From the IMG/VR virus record IMGVR_UViG_3300032294_001440, positions 1 to 31,633 of that record: DNA of 31,633 nt. One strand, given 5' to 3'. The stretch's first letter is position 1. Each line of letters starts with the position of its first letter. This DNA comes from a virus. This document shows positions 1-8,259 of the stretch, piece by piece. Position numbers and translations under genes: made by a program. The notes beneath the pieces were generated by a model, which saw nothing but the letters and a program-made list of their open reading frames with translations, searched no databases and was not told where the DNA came from.

Positions 1-780
1 CCAGTTGCGCCAATAGCACCTGTCGGTCCAACATTTCCTTGAACACCTTGTGCACCAGTTGCACCTTGCGCACCAGTTGCGCCAGTAGGGCCAACTTCAC
101 CTTGCGCACCAGTTGGACCAGTAGCGCCTGTAATACCCTGAATACCTTGCGCACCAGTTGCGCCAGTAGGTCCTTGAATACCTTGCGCACCAGTTGCGCC
201 AGTTGCGCCAGTCGCTCCGACAGCACCTGTAGGTCCTTGAATATTTCCTACATTGTCCCATTCAGAATTTATTGCGTCCCAAACATACAAATTGCCATTG
301 ATTAAATATCCATCGCCAGCATTTCCTGATACAGGTAAATTTGCTGGAGATGCAAGAGAGCCAATAATTGTTACAGAAGTTCCCGCTGCTCCTGTAGCAC
401 CTGTAGCACCAGTTAAACCTTGAACACCTGTTGCTCCAGTAGGTCCTTGAATACCTTGCGCACCGGTGGCTCCTGTTGGACCTACTTCACCTTGAATACC
501 TTGCGCACCGGTTGCACCTGTAGGGCCTTGCGCACCAGTAGCACCAACATTTCCTTGAATACCTTGAGAACCAGATGGACCAGTAACTCCTTGAGGTCCA
601 GTTGGTCCTTGTAAACCTGTCGCACCTGTCGCACCTGTTGCTCCTTGAATTCCTTGAGCACCAGTTGCACCTGTGGGACCTGTTGGACCACCAGAAGGTC
701 CGGTTGGGCCTTGAATACCTGTTGGACCAATAGGACCAGCAGGACCAGTAGAACCTTGAGGTCCGACTGGACCTCTTGGA
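1..780 (-). repeat. Gly-X-Y coding repeats of the first tail gene
   Basis: Degenerate tandem 9-27 bp units encode GPTG, GATG and GAQGIQG. They occur in two blocks (about 1-237 and 391-777) separated by a non-collagen module. They are coding repeats with the period of the protein motif, not intergenic repeats. Confidence 0.85.
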
Positions 781-1151
781 ACATTTACAGCAGCCTGAGA
801 CGAAACACTCTGACTTACTGTGTCAATTTTTGTTATATCTACAGAACTACCATCACCTGCTGGTAAATAAAAATCAAAGTCATAGGCTTTAGCACCATAA
901 ATACGAATTCTTGCGGTGTAGTGCCAACCTATTGGAGATAAGTCTCTGTTGTCGGTTGTAGGAAGGTCTACTTGAAAATAGCCAGTATTGTCTAAAGATA
1001 TTTGTATAGGACCAGACAAGACGATTTCGTCATTATCGTCCTCAATCTTGCTAGACGCAGAGAATGTGACAGTTCCAGACGCAGGTTGGCCGTTTACCTT
1101 TTTGAACTGACCAACTATCCGTCGTGTAGTCACGTCGCCCGAAAAACTCAT
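1..1151 (-). CDS. Collagen-like minor tail protein / tail fibre (3' end off window)
   Basis: This is an open frame of at least 383 codons starting at ATG 1149-1151 and still open at base 1. GGAG lies 5 nt before the start. Residues 1-110 form a non-repetitive N-terminal domain of the kind seen at the head of actinophage minor tail proteins. It has a GTVTFS strand, then [12 protein letters not shown], a WHYTARI strand and FYLPAG. From about residue 125 the protein is Gly-X-Y collagen-like (GPTG, GATG, GIQG). An insert of about 50 residues (bases 250-390) contains the motif [14 protein letters not shown], which resembles a module in the second collagen-like gene at 17258-19669. The likely role is a trimeric host-contact fibre; the receptor-binding tip would lie outside the window. 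The family is clear, the exact position in the virion is inferred. Confidence 0.85.
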   Translation of the reverse strand, partial: MSFSGDVTTRRIVGQFKKVNGQPASGTVTFSASSKIEDDNDEIVLSGPIQISLDNTGYFQVDLPTTDNRDLSPIGWHYTARIRIYGAKAYDFDFYLPAGDGSSVDITKIDTVSQSVSSQAAVNVPRGPVGPQGSTGPAGPIGPTGIQGPTGPSGGPTGPTGATGAQGIQGATGATGATGLQGPTGPQGVTGPSGSQGIQGNVGATGAQGPTGATGAQGIQGEVGPTGATGAQGIQGPTGATGVQGLTGATGATGAAGTSVTIIGSLASPANLPVSGNAGDGYLINGNLYVWDAINSEWDNVGNIQGPTGAVGATGATGATGAQGIQGPTGATGAQGIQGITGATGPTGAQGEVGPTGATGAQGATGAQGVQGNVGPTGAIGAT

Positions 1152-1256
1152 TTACACTCCATGACCCCTAAAGCGGACAAGATACAATGCGCCTATTGTT
1201 GTTCTAATTTTACGTTGTTTTTAAGCACGCGAGTTTGACGCTGAGACAAAAATCAA

Positions 1257-2489
1257 TCAGCAGTTAGTGCTAATTATACTAATGTCTTGCTTTGGGGAAT
1301 GTCCTTCCCCGAGAACCATAGTCAATAGTCCAGGGTCTGATTCAAGGCCAACCCTATCCCTGAACCAGCCAGAGCCACCATCCAAAGTAGGACATTGTGC
1401 CCAAAATCTTTGACCAATATCCTCTGACCTAAAGTGGTGATAGTGCCCAGAAAGCCACACATCGCAGCGGCCTAGGGGAGTATTTCCAGCAGCCTGACCA
1501 GAAATATATTTTAGTGCTCCACCACTTTTCATTTGGTGTCCATGAAAAAGTCCTAGCATTGTTCCATTTACATCTAAGGCTAAAGTTTGATGACCGCTCT
1601 GTGGAAACCTAAACTCTACTTTAGAAAGTTCCTTTACTTCACGACAGACATCCGACACAGCGCTAACTATCTCTGTATTCCATCCTTCTGCTGGGTCAAC
1701 ATTTACTTGTCTTGTTACTTCGTCGTGATTTCCATTAACTACGGCTACAACAATATTTGGACATACTTCAGAAAATGCTTTGATTTGTGCAAGCAGCACT
1801 CGTCTAGCAACTCTAATTTGTTCGGTAAGTCCCAGGTCGGATGCGTAGGTGCTTTGAAGTTTTCCGTTTTGTGAAGTGTTTCCCTCAACGTGGTCACCAA
1901 GAAGAGCAATAACTACTTTTGAAAGAGGTCTTCCTGCTGCTTCTAACTCTTGATACCTATGAACTGCTTTTTCCGTTACATCAAGAATTCTTTCTACTAT
2001 CTCGTCTGTTCCAGTTCCGCTTGCTCTTTTTCCTATTTGCTGGTCACTTGGAGCAACAATAAAAGCCAAACCAGTTTTTTGTTTTTTCTTTGGTTTAGAA
2101 AGAGGCTTCCATGTTTCTAACTTTTTCTTTATTTTTTCAACATCTTCCTTAAGAGCGGTTTCTACTGCCTTAGGAACTAATGTAAGCCTGTATGAAGTAA
2201 GCCAATCTTCGTCATATTTTTGCCATCTACTAGTTCTAACTCCAACAACAGCCCACTGCTTGGGGTCTAAATTAAATTCTTTGAGAATCTCTTCCGAATC
2301 AGCGTTATTATCTTTTCTTGGTGTTGACACCAAGAACCCGCCGTTTTCATCAAGTTCAATTCTAGGTCGCCACTCTTCTGCTGGAGCCGACTGCTTTATA
2401 TCACTTCCAGTAGTCCCAGGAGAGGACAACTTTTCATGTATTGCTTTTAGGAGTGAGTTTGGGTCTTTCTCCTCAGCAACTTTTTTCAT
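1257..2489 (-). CDS. Calcineurin-like metallophosphoesterase
   Basis: The 410-residue protein has the metal-binding motifs of the calcineurin-like phosphoesterase superfamily in order. These are SDQQIG (about 148-153, first metal ligands in place of the usual DxH), GDHVEGN (198-204), NGNHDE (252-257), HGH (316-318) and GHYHH (348-352). Residues 1-140 precede the catalytic core and end in a Lys-rich linker, so a partner- or DNA-binding extension is possible. Families with these motifs hydrolyse phosphomono- or diesters, including nucleic acid ends; the substrate here cannot be told. There is no signal peptide, so it is probably cytoplasmic. The start overlaps the stop of the upstream gene by ATGA, so the two are probably translated together. 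Confidence 0.85.
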   Translation of the reverse strand: MKKVAEEKDPNSLLKAIHEKLSSPGTTGSDIKQSAPAEEWRPRIELDENGGFLVSTPRKDNNADSEEILKEFNLDPKQWAVVGVRTSRWQKYDEDWLTSYRLTLVPKAVETALKEDVEKIKKKLETWKPLSKPKKKQKTGLAFIVAPSDQQIGKRASGTGTDEIVERILDVTEKAVHRYQELEAAGRPLSKVVIALLGDHVEGNTSQNGKLQSTYASDLGLTEQIRVARRVLLAQIKAFSEVCPNIVVAVVNGNHDEVTRQVNVDPAEGWNTEIVSAVSDVCREVKELSKVEFRFPQSGHQTLALDVNGTMLGLFHGHQMKSGGALKYISGQAAGNTPLGRCDVWLSGHYHHFRSEDIGQRFWAQCPTLDGGSGWFRDRVGLESDPGLLTMVLGEGHSPKQDISIISTNC

Positions 2490-2830
2490 TTATTTTTAGC
2501 CCCCGCTCGTTTCTGTGTGTTTTTTAGTGTCTCTTCTACTGCTGGAACTGTGACTGGGTTGGTCCGATGGGAACTATTTTTTCCAATAAAACATCTACAA
2601 TTTTTTCCTCTATGCAATCTAATAGAGGCAAATGCTATGTTGTATCCCTCTTCTTCTAAAATTCTAAAAATTAATCTATTAGATACTCCATTAGGATACG
2701 GGCTAGCATTGAAAAGCGCAAGTAGGGCTTCCCTATCAACATCATTTAATTCAGAAACTAACTTCCCTATGCCACAAGGTAGTCCTGGACCTGTAAGTGT
2801 TGCTTTATTTATTCTTTCTGCAAGACTCAT
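2486..2830 (-). CDS. Small basic protein, possible helix-turn-helix, coupled to metallophosphoesterase
   Basis: This 114-residue protein of unknown function starts at ATG 2828-2830, with GGAG 9 nt upstream. The central part (about 28-70) reads like a small winged or helix-turn-helix fold, with DREALLALFN, then SNRLIFRILEEEGY and SIRLHR. The C-terminal 30 residues are Lys/Arg-rich. Its stop overlaps the metallophosphoesterase start by 4 nt, so the two may act together, for example as a DNA-binding adaptor and an enzyme. That pairing is inferred from layout only. An antisense reading frame over the same bases is a shadow. Confidence 0.7.
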   Translation of the reverse strand: MSLAERINKATLTGPGLPCGIGKLVSELNDVDREALLALFNASPYPNGVSNRLIFRILEEEGYNIAFASIRLHRGKNCRCFIGKNSSHRTNPVTVPAVEETLKNTQKRAGAKNK

Positions 2831-2852
2831 AAGAGTTATGCTCCGTTTCTAG

Positions 2853-2870
2853 CAAACCACGATGGGTTTG
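2853..2870. other. Small inverted repeat in the leader of the 114-residue gene
   Basis: CAAACC and GGTTTG flank a 6-nt loop, giving a 6-bp stem about 23 nt before the minus-strand start at 2830. A second weak dyad (ATAGG/CCTAT) lies near 2903-2918. Neither is followed by a T-run, so these are not convincing terminators. The gap 2831-2936 holds nothing else I can identify. Confidence 0.35.
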
Positions 2871-2936
2871 TGAACGGTAGCCTAACAGGTAACCCTTAAC
2901 TATAGGAAGATACCTATTCGGCGTGTCGCTAAAAAA

Positions 2937-3302
2937 CTATTCTGACGCCTTTTTACGACTGCGTGGTTTTTTAGGAGTATTGTTTGTGACGTGAGAGTCA
3001 ACTAAAATAGTTACTAAATTTTTGACAATAGCAATTTCTGCTGATACTTTGTTACTTGTCTCTTCTAAACGATTCACTCTGTCCATTAAAGATTTTCCGC
3101 TATTTGGCCAAAGTTGATATTCAACTTTTTCCATTCTTTCGCTTAGACTTCTGCCTTCCCCATCTACACCAATAGCAGCGTCAATTCTTTTTGCAATTTT
3201 ATAAATAACTAAGCCAAAGCCGCCTAAAGAAGTTATTGCCCCGACAACAAACAAAAGTTCTGACAAAGGCGACATTTGAGAAAACATTGTATACAATCCC
3301 AT
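2937..3302 (-). CDS. Single-pass membrane protein with coiled coil (holin/DUF2746-like)
   Basis: The 121-residue protein has one hydrophobic segment at about residues 13-35 (LSELLFVVGAITSLGGFGLV). A coiled-coil-like stretch follows at about 50-105 (heptad-like RMEKVEYQL and VNRLEETSNKV), then a basic tail ending PKKPRSRKKASE. Short proteins of this plan are common in actinophages and are often labelled DUF2746 or membrane protein. A holin-like or spanin-like role is possible, but a better lysis cassette exists at 26.4-28.0 kb. No clear ribosome-binding site precedes ATG 3302; Met6 or Met10 could also be the start. Confidence 0.65.
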   Translation of the reverse strand: MGLYTMFSQMSPLSELLFVVGAITSLGGFGLVIYKIAKRIDAAIGVDGEGRSLSERMEKVEYQLWPNSGKSLMDRVNRLEETSNKVSAEIAIVKNLVTILVDSHVTNNTPKKPRSRKKASE

Positions 3303-3355
3303 TAGGTTTTCGGCATGGTCGCCTTAGACACTATTTTGCCATACTTTGTATACAG
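3287..3355. promoter_or_regulatory. Pair of GTATAC-centred palindromes at a divergent gene boundary
   Basis: TTGTATACAA (3287-3296) is a perfect 10-bp palindrome inside the first codons of the minus-strand gene. TTGTATACAG (3346-3355) lies 59 bp away in the divergent spacer. Paired matching dyads between divergent genes suggest an operator, but the motif is short and AT-rich. The spacer 3303-3498 also holds TATAGT at 3413-3418, a possible plus-strand -10 for the primase gene without a good -35. Confidence 0.3.
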
Positions 3356-3498
3356 GTATTGGCTAGTATCGGTTCTACGGCGGGTTCATCAGCAAAAACT
3401 ACAAATTAAGTGTATAGTCCCTATTGACTAATGGCATCCCAGGGGCGAAACTTGATACCCATACATTTGGGCTAGTAAGAGGAAGAGAGTGACGAATA

Positions 3499-6156
3499 GT
3501 GACATCTGAAAACAACAATTTGCTCCTGGCATCTGCCGAATGGTACGCAAATCTGGGTTGGAAGATTGTCCCCTGTCATGGAATTACTGAAGGAAACAAA
3601 TGCACATGTCGTGGTTCTCACGCGGAACCAAAGGATATTGGAAAGCATCCAGTAACTTCTTGGAATCAAGCAGCCACTTCAGATATAGAAACAATTAGGC
3701 GTTGGTGGCATACAGAACCGAACTACAATATTGGTGTTGTATGTAGGCCAAGTGGGTTTTTAGTTATTGATATTGACCCGCGGTCTGATGGAACTGATTC
3801 ATTTACTAAATTTGAAGAACTTGTTGAAGGCAATCTTCCGCCAACTATTGAGGCTCTTACAGGAACTTACACTGTAAATTCACAGGCAGTTCGTGGTCGC
3901 CATCTGTATTACAAATGTGACCCGAGCGAAGATTTAATTGGAAATCTTGAAAAAGTTGGACTTCGTGGTGTTGATATTAAGCACAACGGATATGTTCTTA
4001 TTGCACCATCAAAACACTATTCAGGAACCACATACGAGTGGGTTGATGGAAAGCGTCCAGACCAGATTGAGATAGCAGAGGCTCCAGAAGAACTGCTTCA
4101 GTTTTTGCGTAAAAAGAACAGAAAGAAGAAAGGAACCAGTTATTCTGCTGGAGACTGGGACAATATTTTTGACGAACTTCAGTATGGTGGAGAGCGTTTA
4201 GATATTGACAAACTTCTTGATAAAGGTTTGGTAGAGGGTGAGCGAGCCGTTGGTCTTTATAAAATTGCTCTATCTTTAGCAAATAAAATTGGTGTTCAAA
4301 CTGAAGCACAGCGGACAGCGATTGAAACTACAATGATTAGGTTCAACGCTGAAAAAGTAAATCCTCCTATGCCGTTAGAAGGAACTAACAGTCTTCTAAT
4401 GCATACCAGAAGAGCAATTGATTTTGTGGCAGAAAACCCTAAGGCAAATATGTTTTGGCCTTCTGGAACATCTTTTGAAGAGGAACAAGCCCTTACTTCT
4501 TGGGCAGAAAAATCTCAAGAAGAAACTAGAACACAAAACTCATCTAATGAACTAGTCGCTATGACTGGAGTTGTCTCTCCTAAATCACAAGTAAGTTCAC
4601 TATCTCCTATTGAAAACTTTAGTGGTCTCAAAGAATCTATTGAGGCAGGTGTTCCTATGGAACAAAGCCTTCTCAATAGAAATCTAGATATTGCTCCAGA
4701 CCAAGATGCTTTGTATGAAGAAGATGGTGGGACGCCTGGCAGACGAAGCCTTACTGATGTCGGAAATGGTCGTCGTTTAGTTGACCTTTTCAAACCAATG
4801 ATTCGTTATACAGAAGGACTTGGTTGGTTCCACTGGGACGGTAATCACTGGAAACCAGACTATGAAAAACTTGATATTAAAGAACTAACCAAAAAACTTG
4901 GTTCAATAATTGTCTCTGAAAGTAAGCAATACACTGAAGACGACCAAATCCTAAAAACAGTCCGCTGGGGAAATGACTCAAAATCAATGGCAAGAATGAA
5001 TTCTGCTATTGACTCTGCTCAGTCGGATAGCCGTATTCGTCTTAAAGTAGAAGATTGGGACCAGAACCCTGAATTGTTGGGTGTTCGTAACGGTGTAGTT
5101 GACCTACGAACTGGTGAACTAATTAAAAACAGTCCTGATTTATACATAACTCGCACTTGTCCAGTTGGGTATATACCAGGACAAACAAATATTAGATGGC
5201 AACAATTTTTGAACTACGCTACTGGAGGAGATGTTGAGTTTCAAGAATGGCTTCAAAGAGCCGCTGGATACTCCTTAACTGGCTACAAAAATTTAGACTT
5301 ACTATTTTTAGTTTATGGACCTCCTGGTTCTGGTAAAAATACTTTTGTTGAAGCACTAGTAAAGGCTTTAGGAACCCAGCAATACTCTTGGCCTTTTGAT
5401 ACAAGTGTTATTTCACTGGGAGATGGAAAAGGAGGAGGCTCTCAGCAGGATGCTTACTATTGGGCGCAACTTCGTGGACGTCGTGTTGTATGGGTTGATG
5501 AATTACCTGACTCTGAAAGAATTAAAGAAAACTCTTTGAAGCGACTAACTGGTTCTTCTTCTATTACTGGCCGTTCTCCTGGAGAAAAGCCTTTCTCATT
5601 TGAGTCTCATGCAAAACTTTGGATTTCAACTAACCACAGACCAATCATTACTGACGATGCTATGTGGCGCCGTATTCGACCAGTTCCTTTTGCTCATGTT
5701 CCAGAAAAGCCAGACCCAGGGCTAAAAGATTATATTTTTGATGCTGAGGGAGCACTACCTGCTGTTCTTTCTTGGGCTGTTGAGGGCGCAATTAAGTATC
5801 TCAACTCTAGTTCTATGGATGCTCTTGGTTGGTGCAAAGTTGTAAAAGAAGCATCAGAAATTTACCAAAAAGAAGAAGACAGAATTGGTCTATTTTTGGA
5901 AGAGGAAACAAAGCCAAATACAGAGGCTTCTATAGTTATTTCAGATTTATATTTAACATACAAACTTTGGAGCCAGCGTCGTGGAGAACTTGGTCTTAGT
6001 CAGATGGGATTCACTAGAAAACTAAGAGATAAGCAAATGGAAATTGAAGGAACTGGAACTAGAGCCGTTGTAAAAGGAATTATGCTCCCTCCTCGCATAG
6101 TTCAAAATGAAACAATCGCAGGAATAGGAATGGCTGCACTAAAATACGGACTCTAA
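3499..6156 (+). CDS. Bifunctional primase-polymerase / SF3 helicase (phage replication protein)
   Basis: The 885-residue replication protein starts at GTG 3499, with AGAGGAAGAGAG about 9 nt upstream. Residues 10-210 form a primase-polymerase (AEP) domain, with the catalytic acidic pair in VIDIDPR (D91, D93) and GRHLYYK further on as the expected His/Lys region. A D5-type N-terminal region follows at about 430-590 (RYTEGLGWFHWDG). The SF3 helicase has Walker A GPPGSGKNT (607-615, K613), Walker B WVDELP (D667, E668) and the Asn sensor STNHRP (710-715). The product should prime and unwind phage DNA at the origin. It is the only plus-strand gene between 1 and 14 kb. Its last 4 nt overlap the end of the terminase gene on the other strand. 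Confidence 0.93.
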   Translation: MTSENNNLLLASAEWYANLGWKIVPCHGITEGNKCTCRGSHAEPKDIGKHPVTSWNQAATSDIETIRRWWHTEPNYNIGVVCRPSGFLVIDIDPRSDGTDSFTKFEELVEGNLPPTIEALTGTYTVNSQAVRGRHLYYKCDPSEDLIGNLEKVGLRGVDIKHNGYVLIAPSKHYSGTTYEWVDGKRPDQIEIAEAPEELLQFLRKKNRKKKGTSYSAGDWDNIFDELQYGGERLDIDKLLDKGLVEGERAVGLYKIALSLANKIGVQTEAQRTAIETTMIRFNAEKVNPPMPLEGTNSLLMHTRRAIDFVAENPKANMFWPSGTSFEEEQALTSWAEKSQEETRTQNSSNELVAMTGVVSPKSQVSSLSPIENFSGLKESIEAGVPMEQSLLNRNLDIAPDQDALYEEDGGTPGRRSLTDVGNGRRLVDLFKPMIRYTEGLGWFHWDGNHWKPDYEKLDIKELTKKLGSIIVSESKQYTEDDQILKTVRWGNDSKSMARMNSAIDSAQSDSRIRLKVEDWDQNPELLGVRNGVVDLRTGELIKNSPDLYITRTCPVGYIPGQTNIRWQQFLNYATGGDVEFQEWLQRAAGYSLTGYKNLDLLFLVYGPPGSGKNTFVEALVKALGTQQYSWPFDTSVISLGDGKGGGSQQDAYYWAQLRGRRVVWVDELPDSERIKENSLKRLTGSSSITGRSPGEKPFSFESHAKLWISTNHRPIITDDAMWRRIRPVPFAHVPEKPDPGLKDYIFDAEGALPAVLSWAVEGAIKYLNSSSMDALGWCKVVKEASEIYQKEEDRIGLFLEEETKPNTEASIVISDLYLTYKLWSQRRGELGLSQMGFTRKLRDKQMEIEGTGTRAVVKGIMLPPRIVQNETIAGIGMAALKYGL

Positions 6157-7553
6157 CGAGAACGAAATATTTTTGCTCCACCTTTGACGCCAGGAATTCT
6201 TCTTGCTGCTGGAGATTTAGCAGTTAATTTTCCTCCAACAAAGCCTTGAGGCGGCTTGATAAGCAGTGCTGTCATAGCGTGAACTAGTGCATCTACTCGG
6301 TCTGGAGACTTTCCTTCTCCTGGAACCCAAGAGGTCATTTGGTCTTCTAGTTCTGCAAGATAACCAACATGGTGAACTCTTTGTTGTTCATAAGCAAGAA
6401 CAATAGGCTCTGCTCGCAAAGCCTTTCCGTGCTTTGAATGCACTTCAAAAACCTTAACATTTGGGTCAATAGAGTTGATTGCACTACGAACAAGTGCTCC
6501 ACCTTGGTTTACTTCAGCAACCACTGGGCAGCCCCAACGGCGGGCCATCTCAACAACTTTATTCGCCCAGACTTCTGGTGAGCCATGGATAGTTGCATCT
6601 TCAAGAACCCAAGAATGTCTTTTATATAAATCTGATTCTCCTGTTGAAGCACAAACAACAATTCCGCACATGTCTCTTGGATTTTCAGCAACCGACGGGT
6701 CAACCCCGATAACACGAAGCGGAGTTGATTGAGGAAAAAGTTTTTCTCTGGCACTATCAATCATGTCCTGAGACCACAGCGCTCCTTCTATGTTGTCAAT
6801 CATCTCTCCATAAAGTTCTTGACGAGCAAGAGATGTTCCTTCGTAAACTCCCATGATGGCATCAAGGTATGTTTGGCTTAGATTTCCTCTGTTATCCATA
6901 GTCGAGCCTCTGGTGATAATAACTTTTCCCTCAGGCTTTTTGGCTTCATCCATAAGTTGATATAAAAGAGGAATTCTTTTAGGAGTAGTAGTGAGCATAA
7001 TTTTTGGATTTTGACCAAGACGAGTTCCTACACGCAAGTTATCAAATGCAGTCATACCAGCAGCATCGGGGGTTTGTCGCCAAGCACCGACCTCATCTCC
7101 CCAGGCATGAGTAAATTGAGGACCACGAAGAGAATCTGGTTCATCTGCCGTAAAACAAGTAGCAACATTTCCATTTGGCCAAGTAAGGCGTCTTTTTGAT
7201 GGCTCGTATAAAGGTTTCTCACTTGGAGGAGAAATATTCATAATTCCAGATTGACCTTCAACAATAACGTCACGAACGTCTGCTGCTGTTCTTGCTACAA
7301 GAGCAAATCTTCGTTGACCAGTATTTGTATACCTTGCTTCTTCACGAATCCATTCAGATGCGGCACGAGTTTTACCAGCACCGCGACCAGCAAGATAGAC
7401 CCAAATATTCCAATCTCCATCGGGAGCGATTTGTTCTGGTCTACCCCAGGCACGCCAATCCCATTGAAGTTGTTCTGGGTCCATAAGACCAATGATTTTT
7501 TCTTGCTCTTCTAATGGAAGGGTTGCTAGCCATTCCATTTTGCTCTGTCCCAC
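6153..7553 (-). CDS. terL: Terminase large subunit (ATPase and nuclease)
   Basis: The 466-residue packaging motor protein has Walker A AGRGAGKT (55-62, K61), Walker B THAWGDEVG (D153, E154) and a coupling motif LTTTPKR (187-193). The C-terminal RNase H-like nuclease has acidic residues at VIGVDPS (D285), AEVNQGG (E347) and SPDRVDALVHAM (D421). It cuts concatemeric DNA and drives it into the procapsid. The length is typical of the family. The gene follows the presumed small subunit by 3 nt, and its 3' end overlaps the convergent primase gene by 4 nt. No intron or intein interrupts it. Confidence 0.95.
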   Translation of the reverse strand: MGQSKMEWLATLPLEEQEKIIGLMDPEQLQWDWRAWGRPEQIAPDGDWNIWVYLAGRGAGKTRAASEWIREEARYTNTGQRRFALVARTAADVRDVIVEGQSGIMNISPPSEKPLYEPSKRRLTWPNGNVATCFTADEPDSLRGPQFTHAWGDEVGAWRQTPDAAGMTAFDNLRVGTRLGQNPKIMLTTTPKRIPLLYQLMDEAKKPEGKVIITRGSTMDNRGNLSQTYLDAIMGVYEGTSLARQELYGEMIDNIEGALWSQDMIDSAREKLFPQSTPLRVIGVDPSVAENPRDMCGIVVCASTGESDLYKRHSWVLEDATIHGSPEVWANKVVEMARRWGCPVVAEVNQGGALVRSAINSIDPNVKVFEVHSKHGKALRAEPIVLAYEQQRVHHVGYLAELEDQMTSWVPGEGKSPDRVDALVHAMTALLIKPPQGFVGGKLTAKSPAARRIPGVKGGAKIFRSR

Positions 7554-7556
7554 GGA

Positions 7557-8018
7557 CTAGTTTCCTTTCTGCAAACTTCTCTGAGCACCATAATAAAGTG
7601 GTGCGGCAGAACTAAGTCCTAGACCTTTCGCTAAATCTTGTAGAGAAAATCCATTTTTATATTCTTCGGCAATTTGTGCGTGATACGCCTCAACGCCGCC
7701 AGTTTGTTTGGCTGTCTTTATTCTTTCAACAGCAGCAGGAATTTCTGATTTATGTGCTTTCTTGTGTGGTTTGATTTGTTGAATGGAAACATTTTCCATC
7801 ACCACGCGTCGTCTTACTCCTGGATAGGCAACCTTTAGAACTTTAGCCAGGTCTGGAAGACTTCCACCTTGTTCATAGAACTCGCAGAGTAGTCTTGTAT
7901 ATTCACGACTTGCTTTGTGGGCTGGTGTGTTTTGAAATCTAGAACCATAAGCCTTTTTAGCCAAAGGAAGAAGTGGTTCAATCATTACTCGGTATTGCTC
8001 TACCAACTCTGCGCTCAT
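7557..8018 (-). CDS. Probable terminase small subunit (two HTH motifs)
   Basis: I place the start at ATG 8016-8018 (153 residues), which has GGAG 6 nt upstream. An in-frame ATG at 8030 would add four residues but overlaps the perfect -10 box TATAAT, so it is unlikely. Two similar helix-turn-helix-like units are visible, SLPDLAKVLKVAYPGVRRRV and, near the C-terminus, FSLQDLAKGLGLSSAAPLYY. They are separated by a basic stretch. A small DNA-binding protein directly upstream of terL is the usual position for the small terminase subunit that recognises the packaging site. The assignment rests on this context and the HTH pattern. Confidence 0.65.
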   Translation of the reverse strand: MSAELVEQYRVMIEPLLPLAKKAYGSRFQNTPAHKASREYTRLLCEFYEQGGSLPDLAKVLKVAYPGVRRRVVMENVSIQQIKPHKKAHKSEIPAAVERIKTAKQTGGVEAYHAQIAEEYKNGFSLQDLAKGLGLSSAAPLYYGAQRSLQKGN

Positions 8019-8028
8019 TGTCAACTCC

Positions 8029-8057
8029 ATTATAAATAGTGGGTAGCACTATCATAA
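8029..8057 (-). promoter_or_regulatory. Promoter for the terminase genes with a dyad in its spacer
   Basis: On the minus strand, TTATGA (8052-8057) and a perfect TATAAT (8029-8034) are separated by 17 nt. The spacer contains the inverted repeat ATAGTG/CACTAT (8036-8041 and 8047-8052, 5-nt loop), placed as an operator would be. The RNA would begin close to the GGAG of the terminase small subunit. Confidence 0.6.
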
Positions 8058-8078
8058 CGGAGAGTTCAATGGTTATGA
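8052..8078. other. Inverted repeat between the 58-residue gene and the terminase genes
   Basis: TCATAAC (8052-8058) and GTTATGA (8072-8078) form a 7-bp stem with a 13-nt loop, just after the stop of the upstream minus-strand gene (8083). There is no T-run. It may be a weak terminator or an operator arm overlapping the -35 box. Confidence 0.35.
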
Positions 8079-8082
8079 GGGT

Positions 8083-8259
8083 TTACTCGTCTTCATCTCT
8101 ATCGCGTCTGATTGGGTATGTAGACCACCAAACGACCATAGAGAAAATAATTGCCCACCCTACGACTGTCTTTGCAGACCCGTCAAGAACTAGCCAAGCA
8201 ATGAACATGCCTAGTAGTGTCCAGACTTGGTCTAAAACATCTCTTAGGAAGTCTCTCAT
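8083..8259 (-). CDS. 58-residue membrane protein coupled to the giant secreted protein
   Basis: The reading frame runs from ATG 8257-8259 to TAA 8083-8085. Its start overlaps the stop of the 1304-residue gene (TAATG), and AAGGAG lies about 9-10 nt upstream, inside that gene's last codons. The protein has two hydrophobic segments, about 12-26 (VWTLLGMFIAWLVL) and 31-46 (TVVGWAIIFSMVVWW), then a charged tail RRDRDEDE. Its function is unknown. The coupling suggests it helps place or anchor the giant protein in the membrane, or that it is a small toxin or holin-like peptide. Confidence 0.75.
   Translation of the reverse strand: MRDFLRDVLDQVWTLLGMFIAWLVLDGSAKTVVGWAIIFSMVVWWSTYPIRRDRDEDE

Noticed and set aside
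1-780. Regularly spaced repeats resembling a CRISPR array
   Set aside because: The period is 9-27 bp and follows Gly-X-Y codons in one long frame; there are no unique spacers of constant length.
482-784. Other-frame minus-strand and plus-strand frames over the collagen repeats
   Set aside because: They are frame shadows of the Gly-X-Y gene, which continues without a stop through this interval.
2500-2530. Sixth copy of the repeated element (TCTGTGTGTTTTTTAG)
   Set aside because: Only the GT-rich part matches; the TANNNT, CGCC box and hairpin are absent and the bases are coding.
6475-6760. Frames antisense or out of frame within terL
   Set aside because: terL motifs extend through the region, so these are shadows.
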